Below, one piece after another: positions 33,216-44,300 of a stretch of 64,000 nt of DNA. The stretch is taken from the NCBI RefSeq assembly GCF_030052815.1, contig NC_079510.1, positions 43,069,225-43,133,224 on the forward strand. The letters are read 5' to 3'. This DNA is from Hevea brasiliensis. Taxonomy: Eukaryota; Streptophyta; Magnoliopsida; Malpighiales; Euphorbiaceae. Each line of letters starts with the position of its first letter. The stretch's first letter is position 1. The translations under genes were made by a program, and so were the position numbers. The notes below the pieces were generated by a model that saw nothing but the letters and a program-made list of their open reading frames with translations, did not search any database and was not told where the DNA came from.

Positions 33216-35101
33216 CTATTCTACATCAATATTTCGCTCACCCTCTCTATCTCCCTCGGGCTCCTCCTCGCTCTCGTCTTCGGCCTCTGGGACAAGCTCG
33301 TTCATCTAGGAAAAATCCTCTTCAGGATACCATTTCTTCAGCTCGGCCATAAGGTCGTTATGAGCATTCACATAAGCCCCAGCCTCCTTCTTAGTGCTCT
33401 CCTCTTCCTTAGCTCGAAGCTCCTCATCCTTGGATCGGAGCTCTTCCTCCTTCGCCCGAAGGTCTTCAGCATGACGAGCAAGATCGGCAGACCAACTAGC
33501 TCGAGAGTCTTTGAGTTCCCGTTCCACTTCAATGATCCTCTCCTCATAACGCTTCATTTGATCCTCCATTCTGGCGATGTACTCGTTGGCAGAGGAGAGC
33601 TGAGCTTGTGCGGCAGAGGAGAGCTGAGCTTGGACAGCCTTAAGAATCTCTTTCTTCAAGCCGTGGGCTTTCTCTCTGAGAATATGCTGGTTTGCGATGG
33701 CCTTTAAGCCTAAGCTTATTGTCTGAGCCAAGATATCATCCATGCTCTCCTCTGTCAACCGGTTCCGGTCTTCTTGAAAGCAAATAGAAGCTCCCATAAC
33801 TTTGGCCAAGCCGGGATTCCCCCTAGTAGAGCGGTTCCTTTCCAATGATTGGATCAGAAGTTGTGCGCCCCGGAAAAGTGTCCTGACAGCAGGACCAGAT
33901 GACTCCCCTTCTACATTGGAAGAGCTCGGAGGAGAAGGGGGAGGTGGAAGCTCGACCTATTGAGGAGCCGGGGGAAGGACATTCACCTCAGGGATCGGTT
34001 GCTCCTGAGGTCGAGGGGGGGAGAGCTCGGCACCTCTATTGATTCACGATGAGGGGTCTGAGCATCGACAGTGGCGGCCCCCTTCATTGCCCTCACTTTT
34101 CTAGAAACCTCCCTCTTTCGTTTGCGGCTCTCCCTGGAAGCCTCGCTGCCCGCCATACCTGCACAAAGAAAAGTCAGTGAGTTCGCTAAAGTTCAGAGAT
34201 CAGAGATGGGGAAGGTACCAGGGTGGAGGTCAGAGAGCTGGAGCTCGCATCCTTCATCAGTGATCAGCCGCATCATCCAATGTTTCAGCTCGACCATCAC
34301 CGCATATAAGCAAGAGAACTTCTTTGTAGTCGCCAGATCCTTAAGTTCCATTACCATGGCACCCTCATCCCTACTCAGAGCGATCCTCTTCGGAATCGGA
34401 GGGACCAGATATTGCCAGCTACGGGGGAAACCCTCAAAACCGTTCAGAATCTTGCTCCTCAACATGAAGAAGCGATTTTTCTAATTCTTCAGTGAGGAGA
34501 GGAGATCAGTAAAAAGCCCACAGTGCGGTTTTGCCTAGAAGAACCAGTACTCGTCGTCCCTTCGGCGAGTAAGCCTATGCAGCTCCGCAAAAACCTTTGC
34601 TGTAGGATCGAGCTTCTTGGCCCGGCATAAGCCTCTGAAAGCTATTAGAATTCGCCACGAGTTCGGATGTACTTGGGCTACACTTACGTGGTGAAACTTC
34701 AGAACATCCTTGAAGAAGTCATCAAGGGGAAATCGAAGCCCGGCTTTTAATTGCTCTTCGTACACCATGATCCCATTATTTTCATCGAAAAAGTGATCGG
34801 CTCGGAGATCGCCATGGCATCTGATGAGCTCGAAGGAGTCGGTCCGAAGGTTGTACTCTTGACTAATCGACTACAGATCGATTTCTTGAAGGATTGACGG
34901 CAGTTCATCCACGAGAAGATTTTCTCTCCCAGATGAATGTGTTCGTCTTGATTGTGCCGCTTGACCATGGGCTGAAGCAGAGGTCGTAGGAGGCTCAGGT
35001 CGCCCACTAGACCTAATCACCTCGACTTCATCTGATGACCACGAGACATGGACGGAAGGGGGGCTCGCCGCTCTCTGACCCTCGACGCCGCTCATTTTCA
35101 A
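33216..35101 (-). pseudogene. Antisense two-exon gene inside LTR B
   Basis: Exon 1 is 35101-34219, 883 nt, the same length as in LTR A. The intron is 60 bp (34218-34159) with GTACC...TGCAG borders. Exon 2 is 34158-33216. Exon 1 keeps AGLRFPLDDFFKDVLKFHHV and VHPNSWRILIAFRGLCRAKK. Exon 2 starts MAGSEASRESRKRKREVSRK, goes through a proline-rich stretch and the shared LAKVMGASIC motif, and ends in a long coiled coil with heptad-like RAKEEELRSKDEELRAKEEE. Stops interrupt exon 1 (before SISQEY, after EYWFF, after SSLKN) and exon 2. The stops are single-base changes, so the frame itself is kept. Function unknown; see the copy in LTR A. Confidence 0.8.
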
Positions 35102-35248
35102 GGAAATAAAAAAACTTAAGTAAGAGAAGGATTAAAGTCCTTACCGAAGTGTGATCGGTGCTGGAAAAACTTGAAGAAATGAGAGAAAGTTGAAATTGCG
35201 AGCAGAGTGCTGAAAATGGCATAGGGAGCAACTGAGAGACCCTCCCCC

Positions 35249-35258
35249 TATTTATACC
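35249..35258 (-). promoter_or_regulatory. TATA box of the antisense gene in LTR B
   Basis: On the minus strand it reads GGGTATAAATAGGGG, about 150 bases before the start codon and matching the site in LTR A. The palindrome GTGAGCATTGAATGCTCAC lies next to it in both copies. Confidence 0.75.
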
Positions 35259-35700
35259 CGTGTGAGCATTCAATGCTCACAGAGTCCCAAGCGGTGCATC
35301 GGTTAGCGGAATCCACCCGCTTTCCTGACACGTCACAGGAAGATTCCAGAAACACAATAAATAAAATAAAATAAGATCGGTTAGCTAAGGTCGTCAGATT
35401 AAGGCGGATGTTCAGAGTCATAGGTCGGCTAAGGGTGATTTAGTTAGGAACCAGATCGGATAGGCACATCAGAGATCGAAAAATAACCAATGCAATAATT
35501 AAATGACAACTGTCAAATAAAATTTGATTTCATTTCCAAAATGTCAGATTACATCATTTGGGCGATCTCTAAAGATCGGCGCTACATCCTACCTAGTAAG
35601 GACCTATGTCAAAGCTTAGTCTTGTGGCTGAATCAAAAGATGTGTTTGATCAGAAAGCCAGCCATAGGCACCGGATAGATGTGCAGCTCAGATGGAGTGA

Positions 35701-36042
35701 CTATGACTCATGATGATGAGGAGTCATCATCGATGTCACCGACCAGAACCGAGCAGCAGTCGGGACGCCCGATGTGGTGAGGAGCCAAATGAACTTCAAA
35801 AGGCGGTCATCGATATTTAGAGGGAAATTAACAGTCCTCTCGCCCGAAATCAGTTCACTGATTATATCGGTAGACTGATTCGAGATCGATACGATCGACA
35901 TTTTCAATCTTGATCGGTAAATTAGTCTGGTTCTCTCACTGTCATCAGATGTGGTTCTCATGATTCTCCGATCACCGGGATCGTAAATTTTCAGTCGAGG
36001 AATGAAGAGAACAATCGGAAAAAGATCACAAGCGGTCACCAT
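35701..36042 (-). CDS. Hypothetical 113-residue antisense ORF in LTR B
   Basis: An open frame starting MVTACDLFPIVLFIPRLKIY and ending in PHHHES, in the block that LTR A lacks. A TATA-like CTATATTTATG lies about 90 bases upstream on the minus strand, in a setting similar to the other antisense promoter (a nearby AAATGCTCA motif and a C-run before the box). I recognise no domain. It may be chance or a second antisense gene of the family. Confidence 0.3.
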   Translation of the reverse strand: MVTACDLFPIVLFIPRLKIYDPGDRRIMRTTSDDSERTRLIYRSRLKMSIVSISNQSTDIISELISGERTVNFPLNIDDRLLKFIWLLTTSGVPTAARFWSVTSMMTPHHHES

Positions 36043-36783
36043 GGCCGGAATTGTTATCGGAAAAACTTGGACAGGAGAAGTGAAAAATGGGAAGAGAAGA
36101 AATGGAATGTGAGAGAGATTCCCCGCTGAGGCATAAATATAGGGGGCTTGAGCATTTATTATTGGCGGAAACCGAAGCGGACACATCGGTAACCGAAGAA
36201 TTAAATGCTTTGACTGAGGCAGATCGGATAGAAGGGAAGGTTCTAGAATGGGAGAGATCGGGAGAGGGGCCTGATATGAGAGATCGTAAGAGTCGTGACT
36301 AAGAGAACGGAAGGAATGGAGATCGAAAAAGAAGACAAAAGACTTGCAATAACCTTCTCCATAATCAGAGCCAAGGTAGTTAAAGCGTTGCAGGCAAGAT
36401 CAAATCTTCACCTCACGTTTCATTTACCGCACGCTTCATTTGCAGAATCGCCCGCAATGCTGACAAACGCCAGGACAGTTATGACAGTCCTGTGCTTCTC
36501 AATCTCCACCGTTGATCTTACTCGTATGGACAAACCCGGAGCCCTTGGATCAAAAGGTAGACGACAGGACCGACGCCTTTTATTCTCGGCCTTCGGATCC
36601 ATCTTAATAGCAAGATACTGAGCCGTTGGATTGGAAAAGAGAAAGGACAAATATTCTGAATAGGATCTCAGTCGTCCATTTTGATTCTCTTTAATTCTTA
36701 GACATCGAATTATGTCCTTCTAAATCCAAACCTTCCATCTTCCCAGAAGAGATCCTGACCCTTCATTAGGAGCACCCGTTCTC

Positions 36784-36790
36784 TATAAAT
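36784..36790 (+). promoter_or_regulatory. Sense TATA box of LTR B
   Basis: CTCTATAAATACCTGCATG, equivalent to the box in LTR A. Confidence 0.75.
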
Positions 36791-37919
36791 ACCTGCATGC
36801 AATACTGTTGAGGGACGGACAAAAAAAGGTGGTGGCGATTATAGTGAAAAGGCTTTGAAATTCAATTTGGTCTTACTACTTTAAGCTTACATAAAATCGA
36901 AGAACTTCAAAAACTAGTTTTCTTGAGTATCTCCATTGACAGAGTTTACGAACCCTGAAATTCTTCATTTTCAGTTTGTTCATCACTCTTCTATTACCAC
37001 TTTTGTTCAGTCTCATCCGCATCACCCCCCCAATCTCAACCCATTATTTCTTTCAGCTTGATCTTATTCTGACCCGGTTTTCGTCACTTTGGTTCTACTA
37101 CATTTCAACCTGGTTCTCCCAATCTCAGAGTAAGCATTGGTCCTTGTACCACTAGCTTTCAACGCAGCAATATTTATGGCTCCAGAGTTAGTTCAATAGC
37201 CTCAATCTTTCACAGGTAAGTGTTTTAACTGCCATTTTGTTGAATGCCCTTGTCTATCTTCTCCAGCTTTCCTTTTTAAAAAATTTCTTCTATATTCAGT
37301 TACATTAAAATCCCAAAACAGTTGCAGTAAACTGTTATTTCGTTGAATACCCTCGGTTTGTTTTCCCCAGTTTTTTTAAGTTTTCTTTCATATCCAGTCA
37401 CATTAAATTTCAGAATAAGTTATCGAGGCCAATAGTCGTTTTCTGTATCTTCTCTTATTTTTATTTGCAAATCCTTTTTATCATCATCTAGTTTTTATTT
37501 TCTTCAACAGTAGACGTTCATCCCGTAGGCAACTTATAAATATTCAAAAGAGCATAGGCATGGGTATTTCGATATGAGAGTTTTCAAAACAAATAAAAAT
37601 GACAAAAAGAAAAGTTGTAACAAAAGGTCAAATAGTGGGTCAAACCAAATAAGTCTAGAGGTCGGGCCATGGAGCGAGCCCAGAGGATGATGTAATAAAT
37701 CGAGAATTCGATAAGTTCGGATTCCGAGCGAACAACCAAAGAGATCGAACTAAAGAGTTCTGATAAGGAGATCACATAAAAGATCGACAAGAAGTTCGGT
37801 GTCGTGTCTACCCTCTAGATAAGGCTCAGTAGGTTCAAAAATCTACACGCGGGTCTTTTGCCCCTTCAGTCACTAGATTCCTTAATTCATAAGATTATAC
37901 AATACGAAATTTTAATAAA

Positions 37920-38390
37920 TAAGAGATCGGAGGAGAGTTCTTATCCGATTCTCAACCAAAAATTTTAATAAATATGTAGAGATCGAAGGAGAGTTCTTAT
38001 CCGAGATTCCTCACACTAAACTCTAAATTAAATACTTAAAGAGATCGGAAGAAAGTTCTTATCCGATTCTCAACCAAAAACTTTATTAAATATGTGGAGA
38101 TCAGAGGAGAGTTCTTATCTGAGATCCCTCTTTAAAATCTTAAACCGAATACTTTAAGAAATCGGGAGAGAGTTCTCACCCGATCCTCATTCAAATAAAA
38201 TGCGGAGATCGGAGGAAAGTTCTTATCCGAGATCCTTCACCAAATTTTAAATCAAAAGAGATCGGGAGAGAGTTCTTACCTGATTCTCGCTTAAATTAAA
38301 ATAGAGAGATCGGATGAGAGTTCTTATTCGAAATCTCCCAACCCTTAATAAATATATCTAGAGATCGGGAGAAATTCCCTGCCCGAGCTC
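37920..38390 (+). repeat. Tandem repeats in LTR B
   Basis: About eight diverged copies of GAGATCGGAGGAGAGTTCTT...ATCCGA(G/T)ATTC, the same family as in LTR A. Here two spacer types alternate. Confidence 0.85.
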
Positions 38391-39831
38391 TCTGAACGAA
38401 ATTCAAACTAAATGACATGACCTTAATACACAAGACAAATTCACTCAAACACTTACTCACCAAAGGACCATCTCACGAACTTGTGTTCCTAGACAACCCA
38501 AAATAAGTGAAATATCAAACATTCTTTATTTTGCACAAAGGATTAACATCATCATTATCCCAATCCCCTAATTACCCTTTTAATTCATAAAAGAGCATAA
38601 GATTAAATCTGTTTACCCTCATTGAGGGACGAGGCGGGGTGCCTAACAACTTCCCCGCCCGTGTATGGACCCCGAACCTAGAATCTCTGTTTTCGAAGTG
38701 ATTTCATTTAAATTTATTTTCATGAATTGTTTTCTTTAATTTCCCTCAAAATTAAAGTGGCTACTCCTCACTCTTTCACACTTCGGTGAGTGTTCGTCCA
38801 GGTGACCGCAAAATACCTTGCAACACTGCCAATCAAACGTATTAAGAGATGAATTTAGAAACTTTATTGCACACAAAGAAACTTCTAACTAAAATATGTA
38901 GGGATGTTGTACAACAAATAGACAAACCTTTCGCTTAAAGATTTTGCATAAGGGTGTTTTTCTGCCAAGACCTTATAAACAAGAAACAGAAGAAATAAAC
39001 TTTCCTCAAGATAAATGAAAATAAACATGACAGTATCAGCTGCAGATAAAAGGAACAAACTAATGATCCAAGACAATGAAACTGGAATGGAAGAAGATAT
39101 CTCACGAGTCTGCAGCTCCAGCTTTTCCATTGCGGCAGCAACAGCACCACTGGCTGCCTGATATGTACTAACAACCATGCGTTGCACCTACAACACCCAA
39201 TAATCAATTGGCATTAACAGCAAAAAAATCAGTAAAATAACAAAAAATGGAATTCATTTCATTTGTTCGTTTTACTTTGGCATGTCTATGCAAGGGTGTG
39301 GCAGCCATTAAACAAATAATAGTAGAGCAATTCAGGTTTGCAATCAAAGCCCTCTTCCCCATTCCGACCTTAATCCCTTCCATAGCCTCCGAATTCACCT
39401 CAGGAATCACCAGCGGAATCCCCTCATTCATCCTAAAAGCCGAACTATTACCCACCATAATAGCACCCTTCTCCATCGCCACAGGCCCAAAGTGCTTTCT
39501 AATAGACCCTCCAGCACTGAACAGCGCAATGTCAACCCCATGGAAGCTCTCGGCAGTCAGTTCCTCGATCATGTAGTTCCTGTCCTGGAAAGTGATCTGT
39601 TTCCCAGCGGAGCGTTTGGAGGCAAGCATTTTGATAGAGCGATAAGGGAAGTCATGGTCGCAGATGACAGAAAGGAACTCCTGGCCCACTGCGCCAGTGA
39701 CGCCCGCGACAACGAGGGAGGGGGCGTTTTCTTGGAGGGACATTCGGATTCTTGAAGGAGAAGCAGTGAATTTGGGTTTGAGGCAGAATTTGGAGAATAA
39801 ATAGGTTTGCTGGCAAGAGTCAGCATTGGGA

Positions 39832-39856
39832 AGAGAGAGAGAGAGAGAGAGAGAGA
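39832..39856. repeat. (GA)n microsatellite at the ASADH 5' end
   Basis: On the gene strand this is a CT run, exactly where transit-peptide codons of the form Ser-Leu-Ser-Leu would lie. A second GA run follows at 39878-39891. Confidence 0.85.
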
Positions 39857-39891
39857 AGCGAAAAGTGGGTTTGTATAGAGAGAGAGAGAGT

Positions 39892-40179
39892 GAGAGTGAA
39901 ACAGAGACAGGCTGCTAAAAGAGACAATGGGGTCTACGGAGGCTGAGAGGTTTAAAGGCTGACTATCTTCAATATTCAGCTCGTCACTGAATATGGAATA
40001 ATCTAAGAAATTTATAAGCATTAAAAAATATTGCATTATTTCTCCAATTAAGGAAAAAATGGATCTTATTAATTGTGAAAGAAAGAGCTTTTATTTTAAA
40101 AAATATTGAATAATCTTCCAATAATCTATATTTTTTTTATAAAACGCAATCATCTTATACGTTGGTAAATCAATAAGAA

Positions 40180-40242
<63 letters not shown>

Positions 40243-41394
40243 AATTTATAAAATTATAATTATCAAATAATTTTTTTAATTTAATAATTATAATTATGCA
40301 TGTGTCTGTTTTTTATTATTTCATATGATATACCTATATGAAATTATTGTTTTACAATATAATTTTTCAAAAATTAAAGAGTAGTTATGAGTTATAAAAA
40401 GTTATAATTTATAAAAATATCATCCTAAATTTTAATTTAAAATATAAATTTTACAAACATTAATTTAAGTAACTCTAAACTACTTATCAACTTGTAAGAT
40501 TTTTCTTTTTTTAGTTGCAAAGGAGGGAAAGAAAAACAATGATCTAGGAGGAAGCATCATTGGAGGGGATTGGAGGTCACTTTGTTTTGAAGAGATGGTG
40601 AGAGAGAGAGAGAAGAGAGTCTTGCTCAACAAACCTTTAGCAAACTTACAGTAAAACCAAAAAGAGGAATTTCACACCAGCAACATCTTGCTCGAAAAAC
40701 CGAACCCACATCCCAGATTGCCTTTACTGTGGTTTCCCCATATGCAAACATAAAACTATTCTCCAAATTCAATCAAGACTCTAATTGCAGATCAAGTTAA
40801 TATATTCAATTGTAAAGCTTGCTACTAGTTAATGCATGGGAGGGTTGAAACACTCAAGAATTCTGCTGCTGGACAACCCACCAATCAAAAGGTGTAAATT
40901 AAAGATTCCTAGAATGGGTTTCTCTGTTTTAGTATTGCTTTCATAAATACTAATTTCTTACTAAATATTTATTGGCAAATTAATTTGTTTTCCGTGCGAT
41001 CACACAGTAACAGGAGAAGTCTGCCCTTTTTGTGTAATCAAGAAAAGGTGGATGAGAAACAAGTTGCAATTAAAAATCAAAGGACTAGATTCTGCTAGAG
41101 TTGAAATTCAATGACAAAGTAAATGGAATCATGCAAAATCATAGTTCACCCAAGATAGATTGTCAATAGCAAAATCAGTTTCCTCACTTTCCAGGTACAC
41201 AAACAATTGAGACCATCTTATTCTGAGGAACCTTTCCATTAATGTCAATGACAAGGTAACTTCAAAAACAGTAGAGAATATAATTAGTCAACATTGATTA
41301 ACATGTTTTCAAATTGGAATTAGTCAACACCTCTTATTGACAGTAAGTATCATCTATATGGTATATATAGAACTACAATAACCTATTTTTGGGT
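39892..41394. other. Intergenic between ASADH pseudogene and the Sec14 gene
   Basis: Non-coding and AT-rich, with a TA microsatellite at 40183-40238 (about 28 units). It should contain the old ASADH promoter and the Sec14 gene 3' UTR. No other gene seen. Confidence 0.6.
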
Positions 41395-44300
41395 TCAAAC
41401 CTCCAACTGAGGCAGAATAACATCTTGGAGAGCTACAAGCTTCGCTTGACCACCATACTCTTCAGGCAAGGATTCTTCACCAATTTCCTTCATAAAATCT
41501 TTTCTTTCTTCTTCATTGCTGACTATAACAATCTGCATTCATCACCGTAAAGCAAAAGCCAACTTCAAACCCAGTTAATGTAGAATGATACATTAATATC
41601 ACAGATCAATTTCAAAACATAATTCTTAGCTAAGGGGGAATCTAAAGTGACCCAAATTACAGGATAGCTATTAGCTAGCTAAATAAAGTTCAGAGAGAAA
41701 CCAACAGGATGCCACAAGTTTAGCAAATAACATTTTTCCCTCCCCACTCCCAAGCCCCTTTATATCACTAATAACAACAATAATTAAAAACTGTCTCTTC
41801 AGAATAATAAAATAGCTTAGAAAACCCAACGATTAGGTACAGTATTCACATAAGTATCAAAGAGGGTGGCTTTGGTGTACCAATAAAGTTACTCCATTTG
41901 TGACCAAGGTCACGGGTTCAAGTCATGGAAAAAACCTCTACAAAGCAAAGGGTAAGGCTGCGTATATCAACCCTCTCCAGAGTCCACAAGTATAGAATGC
42001 TTCGTGCATCGGGTCAACATTTTTTTTTTAATTCAATTAAGAATCAGTGACCATATACATTAACATGTTGGAGATAGCTAAAACTGCAAGTACAAACAGA
42101 ACTTTTTTAAGATGCTGATAGCATTAAATCTGTTGTAAACTTACAATCAAGAAAATGACTTGCACATAGGGTTATTGCTATATCCACTCCCAACATTTGC
42201 ATAAATTTACAATCATAATATATATAAATACCTTTTCCAGTGTTGCTTTCTCAAGGAAACGAGAAACCATCCTCCATACACTAACAAAGAACCATGGCAT
42301 ATGTAAAATGAAGAGCTTTGCTAAACGCTCAGGGTAGTAAGCCTGCATGAATCAGAATTCACAATGATATATGAAACACAAGTTTAACTGATGAAATATA
42401 AAAAAAGATTTCGAGTCCAACCAGTTTGCAAACTAAAAATTAAAACTTGGTGTGATTTGCACCACAGCAAAGGTTCCAACAAAAGACATGCCAAAAATTA
42501 TATTGGTACCTGTCTGCTGTCCGGTACTGTTAAATTTTTCCTCTATTACATATATGAAGTTTTCTTAGCTCTTTTCGTCATGAACCCTTTGTTTCCCTGT
42601 GTTTTATCTATTGCTAGAGGGAATATTTTATTGTTTTAAAAATTATAAATAGAGGAGTTACCTGCAAAAATTGAAAACCAATGATCAAACCACGTGCATC
42701 AATGTTCCTATATGCAATTTGTTGCAGATCGAGAATGGCAATCAACTTTTCATTTCCTTTTTCTTTTCCTTTCAATGAGCTGAAAAGTCAATTAAATCCC
42801 TTAAGAAACCAATTTCTGTATTCAATAATGCATCATTATAAAAAGAGGAAGTATTGCAGGAATCATGTTATATGAATACATGAGCCATTAACAAGGCTTT
42901 TGAAAAATAGAGTTCCTATGAAGTTGTGAAAGCATAAACGAACTTGAGAAGAATCACATTTCAGGAGCATCCCACATTGGAATTGTAACTGTAAACCAGC
43001 TGGGATGAAGATTTGGACAGACATAAGCAGTCCAAAACTTAGAAAAAAAAAAATCATATGCTGCTTCACTGTTAAACACTATCTACCTATTTAGTTATCT
43101 AGGATAACAAGAAAATGCTAGATCTCAGTGTTTATTCAGTCTCAGCTTGTAGCTGTTCTCACATGCATGCACTTAAATTTTAGAATATTGAGATTCTAAA
43201 ATTTCAAAAAACAAATCCATCATATTCACAATTTCTTCTTTAAAGTAATTTATAAAACGTATTAAGTAAATTCCAATCAGATGTCTCATTTATTATTAGA
43301 AATAGTGACTGTTATCTAAATGGGAGTGGTTATATATGTGCCCTAAACACCATTTCGGTAATATCAAAACACAATATTCTTTTTACCAAGAAGCCACCAA
43401 TCAAAAAAACGTAATAAATCTTTTACTATGAGCTACATCAAAAACATAAAGCTTCTTGAGTCCTTGTAAGCTAAACCCTTGGATAAATTTCAATAGTTAT
43501 CCCTGAACTTTAGGGGTTATAACAAAGTTATCCCTAGACTTAAAAATGTAATAAGAAACCCCTTGAAATTTGAAATTTTGCACAATAAAATCCTTTTAAC
43601 TCTCAATAGCCCTTTTATACAATCCAGAGTAGCAATGACGTGGACAATTCTCCATCCTCTATGTAATAGTGGCAAAACTGACTATAATTTTCTTTCAAGA
43701 CCAATCTGTTACATACCAGAGAAAGAGGTTTAGGAAAAAAATAGAGTAGAGAAATTATTAAATGTAATGCAAAGTATAAAGAAGTGTTGGAGCTGAGTTA
43801 GTTGATTTTGGAGGGAAATATCAAATTGTAGGCAAGGGCAGGAACAATTATTAGAAAGTAGCAGAGTAATATAAATACTGTTGCATAAGAAATAAAGATC
43901 ATCATAAGAGTAATAAAGATTCAGTTTCTACTTCTCAATCTCAATCTCTCAGTTTCTTTTCTTTCTCTCAATCTATCTTCTTCCTTCTATTTTCGAGTCT
44001 ATTCCTTTACTCTCTTCCCTATTTCCAATTTATTTCTTTCTGTAACTGACAGTTAGGGTTTAAATCCTAACAAATTGGTATCAGAGCTCAAAGATCCCTG
44101 AAATCTGTTGGGTTTTCCCTTCTTGGGGGTTGCAATTATGACTAGATCTGTGGTAATTAGTGCCGAAGCTGTAAGGCTTGCGGAGTTGGAGGAGAAGCTT
44201 AACAATTACCAGTTGGAATCCAAGAAGGCTATCGAAGATCTGAGGGGAGAGATCAAGCAATCTGCTGAGTCAGTTTTGGGGGACCTGGAGATTTTTGTGG

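Larger units (their letters stand above)
32638..38825 (+). mobile_element. 6.2-kb solo LTR 'B', same family as LTR A
   Basis: Starts TGTCGACACCATATTTTGGC and ends ACCTTGCAACA. Target duplication is CTGTC (32633-32637) and CTGCC (38826-38830). It aligns with LTR A over the antisense gene, both TATA boxes, the tandem array and the closing part (GGTGCCTAACA(A/C)CTTCCCC, AGTGGC(G/T)ACTCCTCACTC). It is longer than A mainly because of an extra block at about 35600-36200. It sits in the ASADH pseudogene on the opposite strand. Confidence 0.87.
30791..39743 (-). pseudogene. Aspartate-semialdehyde dehydrogenase pseudogene
   Basis: ASADH reduces aspartyl-4-phosphate to aspartate semialdehyde in plastids, the branch to Lys, Thr, Met and Ile. 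Recognisable exons: 39743-39276 (GVTGAVGQEF, KRSAGKQITF, and NCSTIICLMAATPLHRHAK with the catalytic Cys), 39187 to about 39100 (QRMVVSTYQAASGA), about 38980-38935, 32632-32537 (YAFNLFSHNAPVLSNGY), 32370-32269 (VNLQFEKPLDE), 31291 to about 31204 (DILKNASWVVVIDD), about 31040-30985 (DVAIGRIR then a stop) and about 30880-30791 (GAALNAIQIAELLL). Breaks: the exon 2 donor reads GAG/AT, one base is lost before the CKIF region, two bases are lost after VVVIDD, exon 7 has stops, and the active-site Arg region is altered (SQICKGAALNA). Transit-peptide-like codons lie upstream to about 39860, but their Met is missing. A 6.2-kb LTR splits it. Confidence 0.93.

Noticed and set aside
32638..38825. LTR B as a small complete element (LARD-like) with short LTRs
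   Set aside because: The first and last several hundred bases show no direct repeat, no primer site follows the first part, and the promoter lies two-thirds into the unit. A single long LTR fits better.
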